A DNA stretch of 64,000 nucleotides from JBDRMV01 sp043825615 (GCA_043825615.1 JBDRRS010000011.1:1-64000); one strand, 5' to 3'. Counted from the stretch's first letter, positions 1 to 8,056 are shown. Notes: generated by a model not told the origin, from the letters alone. Made by a program: numbers and translations.

Positions 1-3
1 CGC

Positions 4-63
4 GTTAAATCATCTAAAATCTAACCCAAGGCAAAGCCGTTAAATCATTAAAAACCTAACCGA
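4..63 (+). repeat. Left IS end, two direct repeats
   Basis: Two copies of a roughly 26-bp motif lie at 4-29 and 39-63. Both begin GTTAAATCAT and end CTAACC(C/G)A. Their reverse complements recur at the right end of the element. Doubled terminal sites usually mean two transposase-binding sites per end; that role is inferred. Confidence 0.65.
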
Positions 64-130
64 AGCAGAATATCTGCTGTGGCAGAAGAGTTAAAATAAC
101 CTCCGGCAATAAAAGCAGGAGGTGAAGGAG

Positions 131-1378
131 ATGGACATGGCAGCAAGACGGCAGTATTTTGAAATCTTGAAGGAAAGGTATCACCGCTCAAGAAAGCGGG
201 AAGAAAAAACAGCAATACTTAACGAGTATTGCAAAAACACGAAACAGAACAGAAAATACGCAATTCAGAAATTCAACTGTTTTTTATATGAGCCCGGGCA
301 GAAACATAAGCGGGCAGAAGTTTACGGTTCAAAGGTTAAAGCGGCGCTGATTAAAATATGGGAAATTTTTGATTATCCCTGCGGGCAGAGATTAAAATCT
401 CAACTTGAAAAAGAAACAGATAGGTTAAGAAAATTCAAGGAGATACGGATCTCGGACAAAACAGCGGACGAGTTAAAAAGAATAAGCTCGGCGACCATAG
501 ACAGAAAACTAAAACGGCAAAAAGGCATTATATCTATTCGGATGAAACATAACAAAAAGCAAAATCCTCTCCTCTATCAAACGATACCCATCAAAACTTC
601 GCATGATCAAAACCGCGCGGATACGGGTCTGCACCAAATGGATTTTGTCGAGCACTGCGATGATTCAGTAGCGGGAAACTATGTTTTCAGTATGAGTTTT
701 GTAAATGTAACTTTCGGATGGTGGGAAGGCGAAGCGATAATGGGAGCGGGGCAGACAAGAACCGTTGAAGGTTTCCGGGAAATTGAAAAACGCACACCTC
801 TTAAAATTACAGAAATACACGTTGATAATGACAAGTCATTTCTAAATCGGCATCTTAAGGGGCACTGCGACCATAAAAAAATCAGTATGTCGCGGTCGAG
901 GGCATACAAGAAAAATGACAACTGTTTTGTCGAGCAGAAAAACCTGACCCACGTCAGAAATATGTTCGGCCATATGAGATATGATACGGAACAGGAGCAA
1001 TCTATTATCAACGATCTTTACCGAAATGAGCTTCGTCTTTACAAGAACTTTTTTCAGCCAATAATGTCTCTTAAGGAGAAACGCAGAGTTAAATCGAAGA
1101 TACTAAGAAAATACTGCAAACCTACAACTCCCTTCCACAAAATTATGGTTTCAAAAGCTGTCCCTGAATCTATAAAAAAGGAGCTTCAAAAAATTTATGA
1201 CTCTCTGAATCCGGCTGAACTAAAAAGGCAGATAGATAAAAAGACGCGGAAACTATTTGATTTATACGAAAAGAAAATGGGTGAATCCAAATCAAATCCT
1301 CGTAAAAAACAGGTTGTTAATGTTAAAACCTTGGGTAAGGTTTTTCGTGATTCAATGACTTACGGTTGGGTTAGGTAA
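131..1378 (+). CDS. DDE transposase, integrase (rve) core
   Basis: This transposase catalyses cutting and joining of the insertion sequence. The 415-residue protein has a basic helical N-terminal region (about 1-130) that probably binds DNA, then an RNase-H-like integrase core. The candidate metal-binding triad is D171 (in HQMDFVEH), D232 (HVDNDKS) and E268 (CFVEQKN). D232 and E268 are 35 residues apart, the DD35E spacing of rve-type transposases. ATG131 is preferred over GTG122 because a GCAGGAGG ribosome site lies about 8 nt upstream. The C-terminal part (about 300-415) is basic and helical. I cannot name the IS family from sequence alone; an IS3/IS481-like relative is likely. The gene is intact. 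Confidence 0.8.
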   Translation: MDMAARRQYFEILKERYHRSRKREEKTAILNEYCKNTKQNRKYAIQKFNCFLYEPGQKHKRAEVYGSKVKAALIKIWEIFDYPCGQRLKSQLEKETDRLRKFKEIRISDKTADELKRISSATIDRKLKRQKGIISIRMKHNKKQNPLLYQTIPIKTSHDQNRADTGLHQMDFVEHCDDSVAGNYVFSMSFVNVTFGWWEGEAIMGAGQTRTVEGFREIEKRTPLKITEIHVDNDKSFLNRHLKGHCDHKKISMSRSRAYKKNDNCFVEQKNLTHVRNMFGHMRYDTEQEQSIINDLYRNELRLYKNFFQPIMSLKEKRRVKSKILRKYCKPTTPFHKIMVSKAVPESIKKELQKIYDSLNPAELKRQIDKKTRKLFDLYEKKMGESKSNPRKKQVVNVKTLGKVFRDSMTYGWVR

Positions 1379-1392
1379 TTATATGATTTGAC
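1327..1392 (-). repeat. Right IS end, two direct repeats
   Basis: Read on the minus strand, the outer copy (1364-1392) is GTCAAATCAT...CTAACCCAACC. An inner, more diverged copy (about 1327-1359) contains GAATCAC...TTACCCAAGG. Both match the two left-end copies in inverted orientation. The inner copy lies within the last codons of the transposase gene. Confidence 0.6.
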
Positions 1393-1407
1393 ATGACTTT
1401 TGCTGTG

Positions 1408-4170
1408 TTATTCGAATTTTTCGCCGCAGTGAGGACAAACCGCGTCGCTTTCACTGATGATTCCTCCGCACTCGGAGCATTTGAATTTCTTTTTTAAACC
1501 CTCCGCCGGCTTTCTTTTTTCGGGCTGAGTACGGAGAGTTGATTGTAACTGCGCAATTTTTTCCAGTAGTTTATTTTTGTCTGATTCAAGGGAGTTTATT
1601 GTTGATTTCAGGTTTTTAATCTGATTTGTAAAACCGGCTGTCTCTTTCTTAAGGTTTGAGGTTTCTTCGAGCCGCTTTTCTAATTGTTTAAGTTCATCTT
1701 CTTTTTTGAGCAGAGCCGCAGCAAGTTTTTCTTTTCCACGTTTAATTTGATGAGCGCTCGCTTCGGCTTGTGCCCCGATACCCCCCAATTCGGTTTCTTT
1801 TTTACGCAAGGTCGCGGTGAGTTTTTCTTTTTCCTGTTTAATCTGCCGGGCGTTTGCTTCGGCGGCATTCAGAGCGGAGTTTAGTTTTTCTATTTCTGCC
1901 GCTTTCTCTTTTAGTCGAAGTTTCACGTTTTCGTTTTCCTCTGCTGCCTCGGAGTTTGCTTTTTTCAGGTTGTCGCAGGATTTCTCTAATTCATAAATTT
2001 GCTTCTCTTTTTCGGTTATTCCGGAAATATTCTGCTGTAATTCCCTGTTTATTTTTTCAGTTTCGGTATCTTTCTGCAAAAGAGTGTTTTTGTAGTCAGT
2101 TTCTTTTTCAAACAGAGCGCTCTTCAACTCGTCTAATCGCCGCTGCCCTTCCTCGTACTCTTTTTCTTTCCGTTCTATTATTTTTTGCAGGATCTCCGTT
2201 CTGGCCGCAATCTTTTTGTTTTCTTTTTCAAGGGAGTTTCCTTCGGATTTCAGGGACTCAATCTGCTCTAAGAGTTCCTGGTTTTTTCCTTTCAGACCGG
2301 ATAGTTTTTTTATTTCTTTTTCCGCCCTAAGAAGTTTTTCCGCGGAGTCATCCAGCGCTTTTTTATCACCCTGGATTCTTTTTTCAAAAATTTCCAATTG
2401 AGAGAAAGTATTTTGTAATTCGTTTTCCTTCTCACGCAGAGCCGCAGTGAGTTTTTCTTTTTCCTGTTCAATTTGCCGGGCGTTTGCATCGGAGTCCTTC
2501 AGGGTAGAGTTTAAATTTTCTATTTGTGTCTCGGTTTCTTTTAGTTGCAGTTTCAGATTTTTGTTTTCCGCATCTACCGCAGAGTTTGTTTTTTTCAGTT
2601 CATCCTGTGCCTTTATCAGTTCGTAAATTTGATTCTCTTTTTCGGTTATTTCGGAAATATTCTGCTGTAATTCCCTGTTTATTTTTTCAGTTTCGGTATC
2701 TTTCTGCAAAAGAGTGTTTTTGTAGTCAGTTTCTTTTTCACGCAGGTCCGCGGCAAGTTTCTCTTTTTCCCGCTCAATCTGCAGGGCGTTTGCTTCAGAG
2801 TCCTTCAGGGTGGAGTTTAGTTTTTCTATTTCCGCCGCTTTCTCTTTCAGTTGAAGTTTCACGTTTTCGTTTTCCGCATCTGCCGCATTGTTTGTTTTTT
2901 TCAGTTCATCTTGGACTTTTGACAGTTTGTGAATTTGATTTTCTTTTTCGGTTATTACGAAAATATTCTGCTGCAGTTGTCGGTTTATTTTTTCAACTTC
3001 ATTGTTTTTTTGCAAAATTATGTTTTTGTAACCGGTTTCTTTTTCAAACAGAGCGCTCTTCAACTCGTCTAACCGCCGCTGCCCTTTTTCGGACTCTTTT
3101 TCTTTCCGTTCTATTATTTTTTGCAGGTCCTCCGTTCCGGCGACAATCTTTTTGTTTTCTTTTTCAAGGAATTTTCCTTCGGATTTCAAGGATTCAATCT
3201 GCCCTAATAGTTCCTGGTTTTTTCCTTTCAGGCCGGCTAATTTTTTTATTTCTTTTTCTGCACTAAGAAGTTTTTCCGCGGAGTCATCCAGCAATTTTTT
3301 GTCATCACGGTTTTTTCTTTCGGAAATTTCCAGCCGGGATAAGGCGCTTTGCAGTTCATTTTCTTTTTCCTGCAAGTCGTTGGAGATTTTCACTTTTTCT
3401 TCCATGAGATTTTTAAGGTCAATGGTCGTTTTCTTTAGATTTTTATTTATTTCGCCGATTTCGCCGTCCTTTTGTGCAAGCAGGGTTTTATAATTATTTT
3501 CTTTCAGAGAAAAGTCCTTTTCAAGAGTAAAGAGGGTATCCTTTATTTGGGATTCTGTTTTCTTGACCTCGGCAATTTGACCATTTAGAACGCTTATTTC
3601 ATCTTCTTTTTTATTTGATTCGGTCTTTAGGTCTTTGATTTCTTTTTCTTTTTGAGAAATTGAATTTTGAAAAACCTCTTTTTCTTTTGCGGATTTCTCA
3701 TTTACGGAAACAAGTTCCTGCCGGCTTTTTGAAATTTCCGAATTGAGAGAATTGATTTCTTTTTTATAATCTTCTTTCGCCCTTTCAAAAAGTTCTTCCC
3801 CTTTTTTTAATTTTTCTTCAAATTCAAGTTTGCGCGCACGGATAAGAGCGTCAATCATATTTCTTTTGGCGTCAAGTTCTTTTGAGACCTCGTCCAGCCT
3901 TTCTTTTTCCATTTTGAGCGCGCCGAATTCGTCACGCAGGCCGTCCCGTAATGTTATCTCTCTCTTCTCAAGGAACCTTTTGGTGGCTTTTATTTCAATA
4001 TCTTTCGCCCGTATTTCGTCAAGGAGTTTTATCTGGGTTTTTCTTGCGTCAGCTCTTTCCAGGGCAATTTCTTTTCTCAGTTTGTCGAGCTGTTTTGAGA
4101 ATGTGTCTTTCTGAATTGTGAGAATTTCGACCTGTCTGTGCAGGGATTGTTTTTCATGGTCTTCCGCCAT
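1408..4170 (-). CDS. Giant coiled-coil protein with C-terminal zinc ribbon
   Basis: The function is not recognised. The protein has 920 residues and is almost entirely heptad-rich coiled coil, full of Lys, Glu and Gln with few prolines or aromatics. It ends in a zinc ribbon with C898-C901 and C912-C915 (CSECGG, CPHCGE). The middle (about residues 270-830) is built from long internal duplications of LREKE-, EIEKLN- and LQQNI-containing units. There is no signal peptide or membrane segment, so it is probably a cytoplasmic filament or scaffold. It is the third gene of a minus-strand operon, 11 nt after the membrane HEAT protein, so it may act with that protein and the receiver protein. No good ribosome site precedes ATG4170, so its translation may be coupled to the gene upstream. 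Confidence 0.75.
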   Translation of the reverse strand: MAEDHEKQSLHRQVEILTIQKDTFSKQLDKLRKEIALERADARKTQIKLLDEIRAKDIEIKATKRFLEKREITLRDGLRDEFGALKMEKERLDEVSKELDAKRNMIDALIRARKLEFEEKLKKGEELFERAKEDYKKEINSLNSEISKSRQELVSVNEKSAKEKEVFQNSISQKEKEIKDLKTESNKKEDEISVLNGQIAEVKKTESQIKDTLFTLEKDFSLKENNYKTLLAQKDGEIGEINKNLKKTTIDLKNLMEEKVKISNDLQEKENELQSALSRLEISERKNRDDKKLLDDSAEKLLSAEKEIKKLAGLKGKNQELLGQIESLKSEGKFLEKENKKIVAGTEDLQKIIERKEKESEKGQRRLDELKSALFEKETGYKNIILQKNNEVEKINRQLQQNIFVITEKENQIHKLSKVQDELKKTNNAADAENENVKLQLKEKAAEIEKLNSTLKDSEANALQIEREKEKLAADLREKETDYKNTLLQKDTETEKINRELQQNISEITEKENQIYELIKAQDELKKTNSAVDAENKNLKLQLKETETQIENLNSTLKDSDANARQIEQEKEKLTAALREKENELQNTFSQLEIFEKRIQGDKKALDDSAEKLLRAEKEIKKLSGLKGKNQELLEQIESLKSEGNSLEKENKKIAARTEILQKIIERKEKEYEEGQRRLDELKSALFEKETDYKNTLLQKDTETEKINRELQQNISGITEKEKQIYELEKSCDNLKKANSEAAEENENVKLRLKEKAAEIEKLNSALNAAEANARQIKQEKEKLTATLRKKETELGGIGAQAEASAHQIKRGKEKLAAALLKKEDELKQLEKRLEETSNLKKETAGFTNQIKNLKSTINSLESDKNKLLEKIAQLQSTLRTQPEKRKPAEGLKKKFKCSECGGIISESDAVCPHCGEKFE
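1878..3130 (-). repeat. Internal coding duplications in coiled-coil gene
   Basis: Long near-identical DNA blocks recur in frame. The block at about 2022-2110 matches 2653-2741, and a diverged third copy lies at 2952-3040. The block at about 2100-2290 (coding FEKETDYKN and ELKSALF) matches about 3040-3230. The spacings are about 630, 300 and 940 bp, which are multiples of the heptad-friendly repeat. The pattern indicates recent intragenic duplication. Confidence 0.7.
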
Positions 4171-4181
4171 TAAATTGTCAC

Positions 4182-5333
4182 TTATGAAATTACCCAGCCG
4201 TCGGGGGCTTCGTTCTTCAGTAAGTCCGTTATTTTCTCTTGCGCGTCTTTGCCGATTTGCATACTTTGCATATTCATAAGAGATTTCAAAGCGCTTCTTT
4301 TGACTTCCGTATCTTTGTCTTTTAAAAGTTTTCCCAAAACGGTGATGCTTTTTTCCGGCGGTACAAACGCTGTCAGCCGGCAGAATGCCTTTCTGAATGC
4401 CGTGTTTTCCGATTCGGCGAGGGTAAGAATAACTTTTTCCGCGTCCGGTTTGCTGTATTTGAAGAGGGCCTTTATGGCTCTGATTCTGGTTTCAATGTCG
4501 GAATCGTTCAGGAAAGGAGCAAGCAGGCCCCGCGCCATTGATGTTTCTACCCGGTTGTCCGAGGAGAGCTCCGCTTCAATAATGTCAATCCCCTGAAATT
4601 TTTTATCCGCCGCGCCTCCGATGAGGGGAACTTCCATTTTCTTTTTCTCTTCCAAAAATTTTGATAAGAGCGCCTGCCGCTTTAACGCCGCCCGCCGCAT
4701 AATGAGCCACGCAAGAATCAGCATAAAAAAAATCGCCGCCGTAAAAAGCGCAGCGTAAGTCAGGAGGGTTTGTTTCAGCGTTTTTTCGGATTCCGAGAAA
4801 GACTTTTCGAGCGTCTTGTTTGTTTTTTTACTCGCTTCCAGTAAATCATCCATTTTTTTCAATGCCTGTGTATCCGGTTTTTTCGCGTTTTTTTCAAAAG
4901 CGTTTAAAAGCAATTCCATTTTACGCATAAGTTTCTTCTGGTTAAACAGGATGTCCGTCGGAGGCAGCGACAGCGGCGGCGGCTCTTCCTCTTCGGCATT
5001 TTGAGGGGTGAGCGAACTCAATTCCTGTGCGGTGTCAAAAAGTTCGAGTATGGTTTTGTCCGAGGGTTGGAGTTCTTTCGCTCTTCCGAACGCTATCGCG
5101 GCAGCGGGATACTGTTCTTTAAAAATTAGTTCGGTGCCGAGTTCTATCAGCGTTTTAACGAACAGTGCTTTTGTTTCTTTGCTTTTGTCTTTTGAATATA
5201 TTTCCTCCAGCATGGCAGCCGCCCCGGATAATTCCCCTTTTTCAAATAATTTTTCAGCGGTGCGGATATTCTGGGCGAATGCCTGTGAAAGCAATGAAAA
5301 CAAAAATAAGAAAATACAGAGCAGATTAGACAT
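4182..5333 (-). CDS. Membrane-anchored TPR/HEAT-repeat protein
   Basis: This is a 383-residue protein of unknown specific function. It has a signal-anchor-like N-terminus (SNLLCIFLFLFSLLSQAFAQ), helical repeats resembling TPRs (about 20-110), and a charged linker. One strong transmembrane helix follows (about 190-212, YAALFTAAIFFMLILAWLI). The C-terminal cytoplasmic part (about 245-383) has HEAT-like repeats such as ETRIRAIKALFK and EVKRSALKSL. The ORF opens further upstream, but ATG5333 fits best: it overlaps the stop of the receiver gene by 8 nt (ATGTCTAA) and places the signal sequence at the N-terminus. It probably serves as a membrane scaffold linking a periplasmic TPR to cytoplasmic partners. 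Confidence 0.7.
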   Translation of the reverse strand: MSNLLCIFLFLFSLLSQAFAQNIRTAEKLFEKGELSGAAAMLEEIYSKDKSKETKALFVKTLIELGTELIFKEQYPAAAIAFGRAKELQPSDKTILELFDTAQELSSLTPQNAEEEEPPPLSLPPTDILFNQKKLMRKMELLLNAFEKNAKKPDTQALKKMDDLLEASKKTNKTLEKSFSESEKTLKQTLLTYAALFTAAIFFMLILAWLIMRRAALKRQALLSKFLEEKKKMEVPLIGGAADKKFQGIDIIEAELSSDNRVETSMARGLLAPFLNDSDIETRIRAIKALFKYSKPDAEKVILTLAESENTAFRKAFCRLTAFVPPEKSITVLGKLLKDKDTEVKRSALKSLMNMQSMQIGKDAQEKITDLLKNEAPDGWVIS

Positions 5334-5709
5334 TAAGAATTTCGGCAACTTTCTGCTTGATGTCTTTAACATGGAACGGCTTTTCAAGAATAGCGCTTAT
5401 GAGTTTTTTGTTTTCTTCAAGAACGCCGGTAACCGCCGATTTCCCCGATATTATAATTACGGGGATGTCCTGTGTTTCAGGGTCGGATTTGAGTTTTTTC
5501 AATGTCGTGAGACCGTCCTGTCTGGGCATAACCAGGTCCATTATTATCAGGTCGGGCTGGCGTGCCGCAGCAAGTTCCTGCGCCATAATGCCGTCCGTCG
5601 CTTCAGTTACCGTGAATCCCTCTTTTGTCAAAATTGTTTTAAGCAGCATTCTTGTCTCAAAAGAATCGTCGCAAATCAGAATTTCGGTGACAGGTATTTT
5701 TTTGGCCAT
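5326..5709 (-). CDS. Single-domain response regulator (CheY-like)
   Basis: A 127-residue stand-alone receiver domain. The acidic pocket is D14-D15, the phospho-acceptor is D58 in LIIMDLVMP, the Thr/Ser switch falls at IIISGKS, and the conserved Lys is in EKPF. It has no output domain, so it would act through protein contacts. It is the first gene of the minus-strand operon with the membrane HEAT protein (8-nt overlap) and the coiled-coil protein, which makes those its most likely partners. No cognate kinase is adjacent; the nearest histidine kinase is at 24.5 kb. Confidence 0.9.
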   Translation of the reverse strand: MAKKIPVTEILICDDSFETRMLLKTILTKEGFTVTEATDGIMAQELAAARQPDLIIMDLVMPRQDGLTTLKKLKSDPETQDIPVIIISGKSAVTGVLEENKKLISAILEKPFHVKDIKQKVAEILNV

Positions 5710-5722
5710 ATTTTGGAAGGGG

Positions 5723-5738
5723 ACAGGTCAAGACCTGT
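5723..5738. promoter_or_regulatory. Short perfect inverted repeat ACAGGTC-AA-GACCTGT
   Basis: Seven-bp arms flank a 2-nt centre, between the minus-strand promoter and the start of the receiver gene. It could be an operator. However, GGGGACAGGTC also resembles mobile-repeat debris seen at about 14814 and 59049, so it may only be a repeat remnant. Confidence 0.35.
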
Positions 5739-5750
5739 ACCCAACCATGT

Positions 5751-5779
5751 ATTTTACAAAAACGCATTTTACAAGTCAA
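5751..5779 (-). promoter_or_regulatory. Minus-strand sigma-70-like promoter
   Basis: On the minus strand, TTGACT (5774-5779) and TAAAAT (5751-5756) are separated by 17 bp. It points at the receiver/HEAT/coiled-coil operon, whose first start is at 5709. Confidence 0.5.
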
Positions 5780-5795
5780 ACGGATTTTGTATAAT
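5768..5795 (+). promoter_or_regulatory. Plus-strand sigma-70-like promoter
   Basis: TTTACA (5768-5773) and a perfect TATAAT (5790-5795) are separated by 16 bp. It faces the PPC-pgi operon and overlaps the opposing minus-strand promoter, so the two would compete for polymerase. A small inverted repeat, AATTTC-AAA-GAAATT (5809-5823), lies just past the predicted start site. Confidence 0.5.
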
Positions 5796-5799
5796 CGTG

Positions 5800-5979
5800 G
5801 GGCATCGGAATTTCAAAGAAATTTGGAGTTCACTCCTCAATGAGAGCGGTGACAGAGTGGCGTCCGATGGTGGCCCCTGCCACACCAAAGTAGTGTTGGG
5901 TGGGTAAGCAAGATATAGGCGGGAGCAGAGGTTGAATTATGATTGATAGGTATAAAAGCAAAAATTCGGGAGTTTCAGG
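5800..5979 (+). other. Long untranslated leader before PPC gene
   Basis: About 180 nt separate the predicted transcription start from the first supported start codon. The stretch is GC-rich and has self-complementary segments such as TGGCCCCTGCCA (about 5864) and ACACCAAAGTAGTGT (about 5881). I recognise no known riboswitch class. A 21-codon reading frame starts at ATG5939, runs into a seven-C tract (about 5985-5991) and ends just after 6000. Confidence 0.3.
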
Positions 5980-6345
5980 GTGCGCCCCCCCGGCTGTTTT
6001 GTGAAACAGATAAAAATAAGAATTACGGAAGGCGAAGAACTCGTCTCCGGAATTGAAAGGGAACTTCACGGAAAAGGAATCAGCAGCGCGACAATTATTT
6101 CCTGCATCGGCGCTCTCCGGCAGTTTCAACTGGTAACAATATACCAGAACTCGGAGAAAATTCCTCCGGAGCACTTTGCCGAAAAATTTGACAGAAAGGC
6201 GGAACTCATGGGAAACGGCACCGTCTCGGACGGCAAAGTGCATCTGCACGTTGTTTGCGGGACTGAAGGCGGAGCAGCTCTCGCGGGGCATCTTGTCAGC
6301 GGAATTGTCACTTATTTCGCGGACGTAACGATTCTGTTCGGATGA
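5980..6345 (+). CDS. PPC-domain (DUF296) protein
   Basis: A 121-residue PPC/DUF296 domain. Bacterial members are small trimeric proteins of unclear function; plant members are fused to AT-hooks. Family hallmarks are the EGEELVSGIEREL segment, the IGALRQFQL strand and the HLHVVCG...GHLVSG...VTILFG C-terminus with its conserved His residues. The start is uncertain. GTG5980 has a GGAG about 8 nt upstream, while GTG6001 gives MKQIKIRI, which is the usual family beginning. The stop overlaps the pgi start (ATGA). Coupling to pgi implies co-expression only, not a shared pathway. Confidence 0.8.
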   Translation: MRPPGCFVKQIKIRITEGEELVSGIERELHGKGISSATIISCIGALRQFQLVTIYQNSEKIPPEHFAEKFDRKAELMGNGTVSDGKVHLHVVCGTEGGAALAGHLVSGIVTYFADVTILFG

Positions 6346-7706
6346 AGAAAATTTGTTTGAATTACAGCGGTGTTATGAAAGAGTTTATAGGCGCCTCCGG
6401 AGTTTCCACCGCGCGGATTAAAAAATATGAACCGGCCGCAAAAGCGGCGGTGGAGAAACTTCTGAAAAAGCGCCGGAGCAAAATCGTTGGTTTCGCCGAT
6501 TTGCCTTATGATATGAAGACCGCAGGGGAAGTTTGCCTGGCGGCGGCATCCATCAGGGGAAAATTTGACTGCCTTGTCGTTCTGGGCATCGGCGGCAGCG
6601 CCCTCGGCGCGCGGGCGCTTATTGATTCGCTGAAACCGCCCTTTTTTAATTTTTTACCCGGAAGCGCGCGCGAGGGATGGCCCGGTGTTATAATAGCGGA
6701 TAATATCTCGCCGGAGTTTATCGAGGCGCTGGCGGGAATCGTCCCCCTTTCAAAAACGGTTTTTAACGTGGTGACAAAATCCGGCACAACGTCGGAAACG
6801 CTTGCGACATTCTCGCTGTTTTTGAGCATTTTGAAAAGCAGGTTCGGCAACGACTGGAAAAAAAGGGTTTTTGTGACAACCGACCCCGAAAAAGGGTTTT
6901 TGAAGAAATTTGCGGACAGGCACGGCGTAAAATCTTTTCAAATTCCGCCGAATGTGGGCGGGAGATTCAGTGTTTTATCCTCTGCGGGATTGTTCCCCGC
7001 CGCCGCTGCGGGCATTGATATTTCCTCGCTCCTCAAAGGCGCCGCCTCAATGGATAAACTCTGTTTCGGAAAAAAACTTTTTAAAAATCCCGCGGCGATG
7101 TTTGCGGTACTCCATTATTTCTTCTACAAAAGGGGCCGCCGAATCAACGTTTTTATGCCGTATTCGGAATCCCTGAAGACCATTTCCGACTGGTTCGCCC
7201 AGTTGTGGGCGGAGTCCCTCGGCAAAAAAAATGACCTGAAAGGGAATAAGGTCTTTGTGGGGCCCACTCCCGTCAAGGCGAAAGGTGTTACCGACCAGCA
7301 CTCGCAGATTCAGCTTTATACGGAAGGCCCGCAGGACAAGGTCATAACTTTCCTTTCGGTGGATAGAATGAAGAAATTGAAAATCCCGAAATTGGAGAAC
7401 ATCTTTGGGGAATTTGACTTGTCAAATCTTTTTAAGGCGGAGGAACTGGGGACAAAACTTTCGCTGATTAAATCGAAACGCCCGGCGATGACCATTCACA
7501 TTCCTGAAATTTCCGCTTATCATATCGGGGCGCTGCTTTATATGCTGGAGGCGGCAACCGCCATTTACGGCGAAATGCTGAATATCGATACTTTCAATCA
7601 GCCCGGCGTGGAATACGGCAAACGCATCGCCCGGGAAATCTTTGCCTCAAACAAAAAAAGCGGCGGAAAAATTAACGCATCAGAGTCCGTAAAATACCGT
7701 GCCTGA
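6342..7706 (+). CDS. pgi: Glucose-6-phosphate isomerase
   Basis: Interconverts glucose-6-phosphate and fructose-6-phosphate in glycolysis and gluconeogenesis (cytoplasmic). The 454-residue length matches the shorter bacterial/archaeal-type PGI. Visible signatures are the phosphate-binding GIGGSALGARAL, VVTKSGTTSET (PGI signature 1 region), the catalytic QLWAESLGK segment and DQHSQIQLY with its catalytic His. ATG6342 overlaps the PPC stop by 4 nt. In this window it also supplies hexose phosphate for the nucleotide-sugar genes at 42-45 kb. Confidence 0.95.
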   Translation: MKKICLNYSGVMKEFIGASGVSTARIKKYEPAAKAAVEKLLKKRRSKIVGFADLPYDMKTAGEVCLAAASIRGKFDCLVVLGIGGSALGARALIDSLKPPFFNFLPGSAREGWPGVIIADNISPEFIEALAGIVPLSKTVFNVVTKSGTTSETLATFSLFLSILKSRFGNDWKKRVFVTTDPEKGFLKKFADRHGVKSFQIPPNVGGRFSVLSSAGLFPAAAAGIDISSLLKGAASMDKLCFGKKLFKNPAAMFAVLHYFFYKRGRRINVFMPYSESLKTISDWFAQLWAESLGKKNDLKGNKVFVGPTPVKAKGVTDQHSQIQLYTEGPQDKVITFLSVDRMKKLKIPKLENIFGEFDLSNLFKAEELGTKLSLIKSKRPAMTIHIPEISAYHIGALLYMLEAATAIYGEMLNIDTFNQPGVEYGKRIAREIFASNKKSGGKINASESVKYRA

Positions 7707-7770
7707 ACGTTTTCAGAAAGGCAGTCACTCATACACGAAATGGGATAAAAGGACAAAGGAGGTTAGAAAA

Positions 7771-8055
7771 ATGAATCAGGAAGAAAATCAAATATCGATT
7801 AAGGTTGAACCCGCCGAACAGAAAGGTGTCTACGCGAATTTTGCTTTGATCAGTCACACGAAAGAAGAGTTTATTTTTGATATGATTCTTGTTGTCTCGC
7901 GCGGGAAACAGAGCGATGCCCGGCTTGTGAGCAGGATTATTATGAATCCGGCTCATGCGAAGAGATTCGTTCAGGCGGCGGCAGAGAATATCAAAAGATA
8001 CGAAAAAACATTCGGCGATGTCTCTCCCTCCAGCGAGAAAAAAATAGGATTTTGA
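7771..8055 (+). CDS. DUF3467 family protein
   Basis: A 94-residue DUF3467 protein. Typical features are the IKVEPAEQKGVYANFALISHT opening, the EFIFDMI segment and the ARLVSRIIMNPAHAKRF helix. The biological role is unknown. The frame is open from 7699, but ATG7771 is the start: a strong AAAGGAGG lies 8 nt upstream and the protein then begins as the family does. It is 64 nt after pgi and 1 nt before the VanZ-like gene, so the three are probably cotranscribed. Confidence 0.85.
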   Translation: MNQEENQISIKVEPAEQKGVYANFALISHTKEEFIFDMILVVSRGKQSDARLVSRIIMNPAHAKRFVQAAAENIKRYEKTFGDVSPSSEKKIGF

Positions 8056-8056
8056 T

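Larger units (their letters stand above)
4..1392 (+). mobile_element. Insertion sequence with one DDE transposase
   Basis: One transposase gene is flanked by related inverted ends. The left end (4-63) and the right end (1327-1392) carry sequence of the form GTTAAATCAT...CTAACCCA in opposite orientation, and each end holds two direct copies. The element stops about 16 bp past the stop codon of the coiled-coil gene on the opposite strand. The left boundary may lie outside the window, so no target-site duplication can be read. It appears complete, with an intact transposase frame. Confidence 0.75.

Noticed and set aside
2526..3266. A 246-codon plus-strand frame within the coiled-coil gene
   Set aside because: It consists of Phe/Leu/Ser-rich repeats that mirror the Lys/Glu-rich coiled coil on the other strand; it is a complement shadow.
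5990..6000. Frameshift hypothesis joining ATG5939 ORF to the PPC gene
   Set aside because: The PPC domain is complete from about 6001 and the upstream 21 codons show no domain similarity, so a frameshift is not needed; I only list it as a possibility.
5830..6291. A 153-codon minus-strand frame over the PPC gene
   Set aside because: The plus strand encodes a recognisable PPC domain with a proper operon overlap; the minus frame has no family features and is a shadow.
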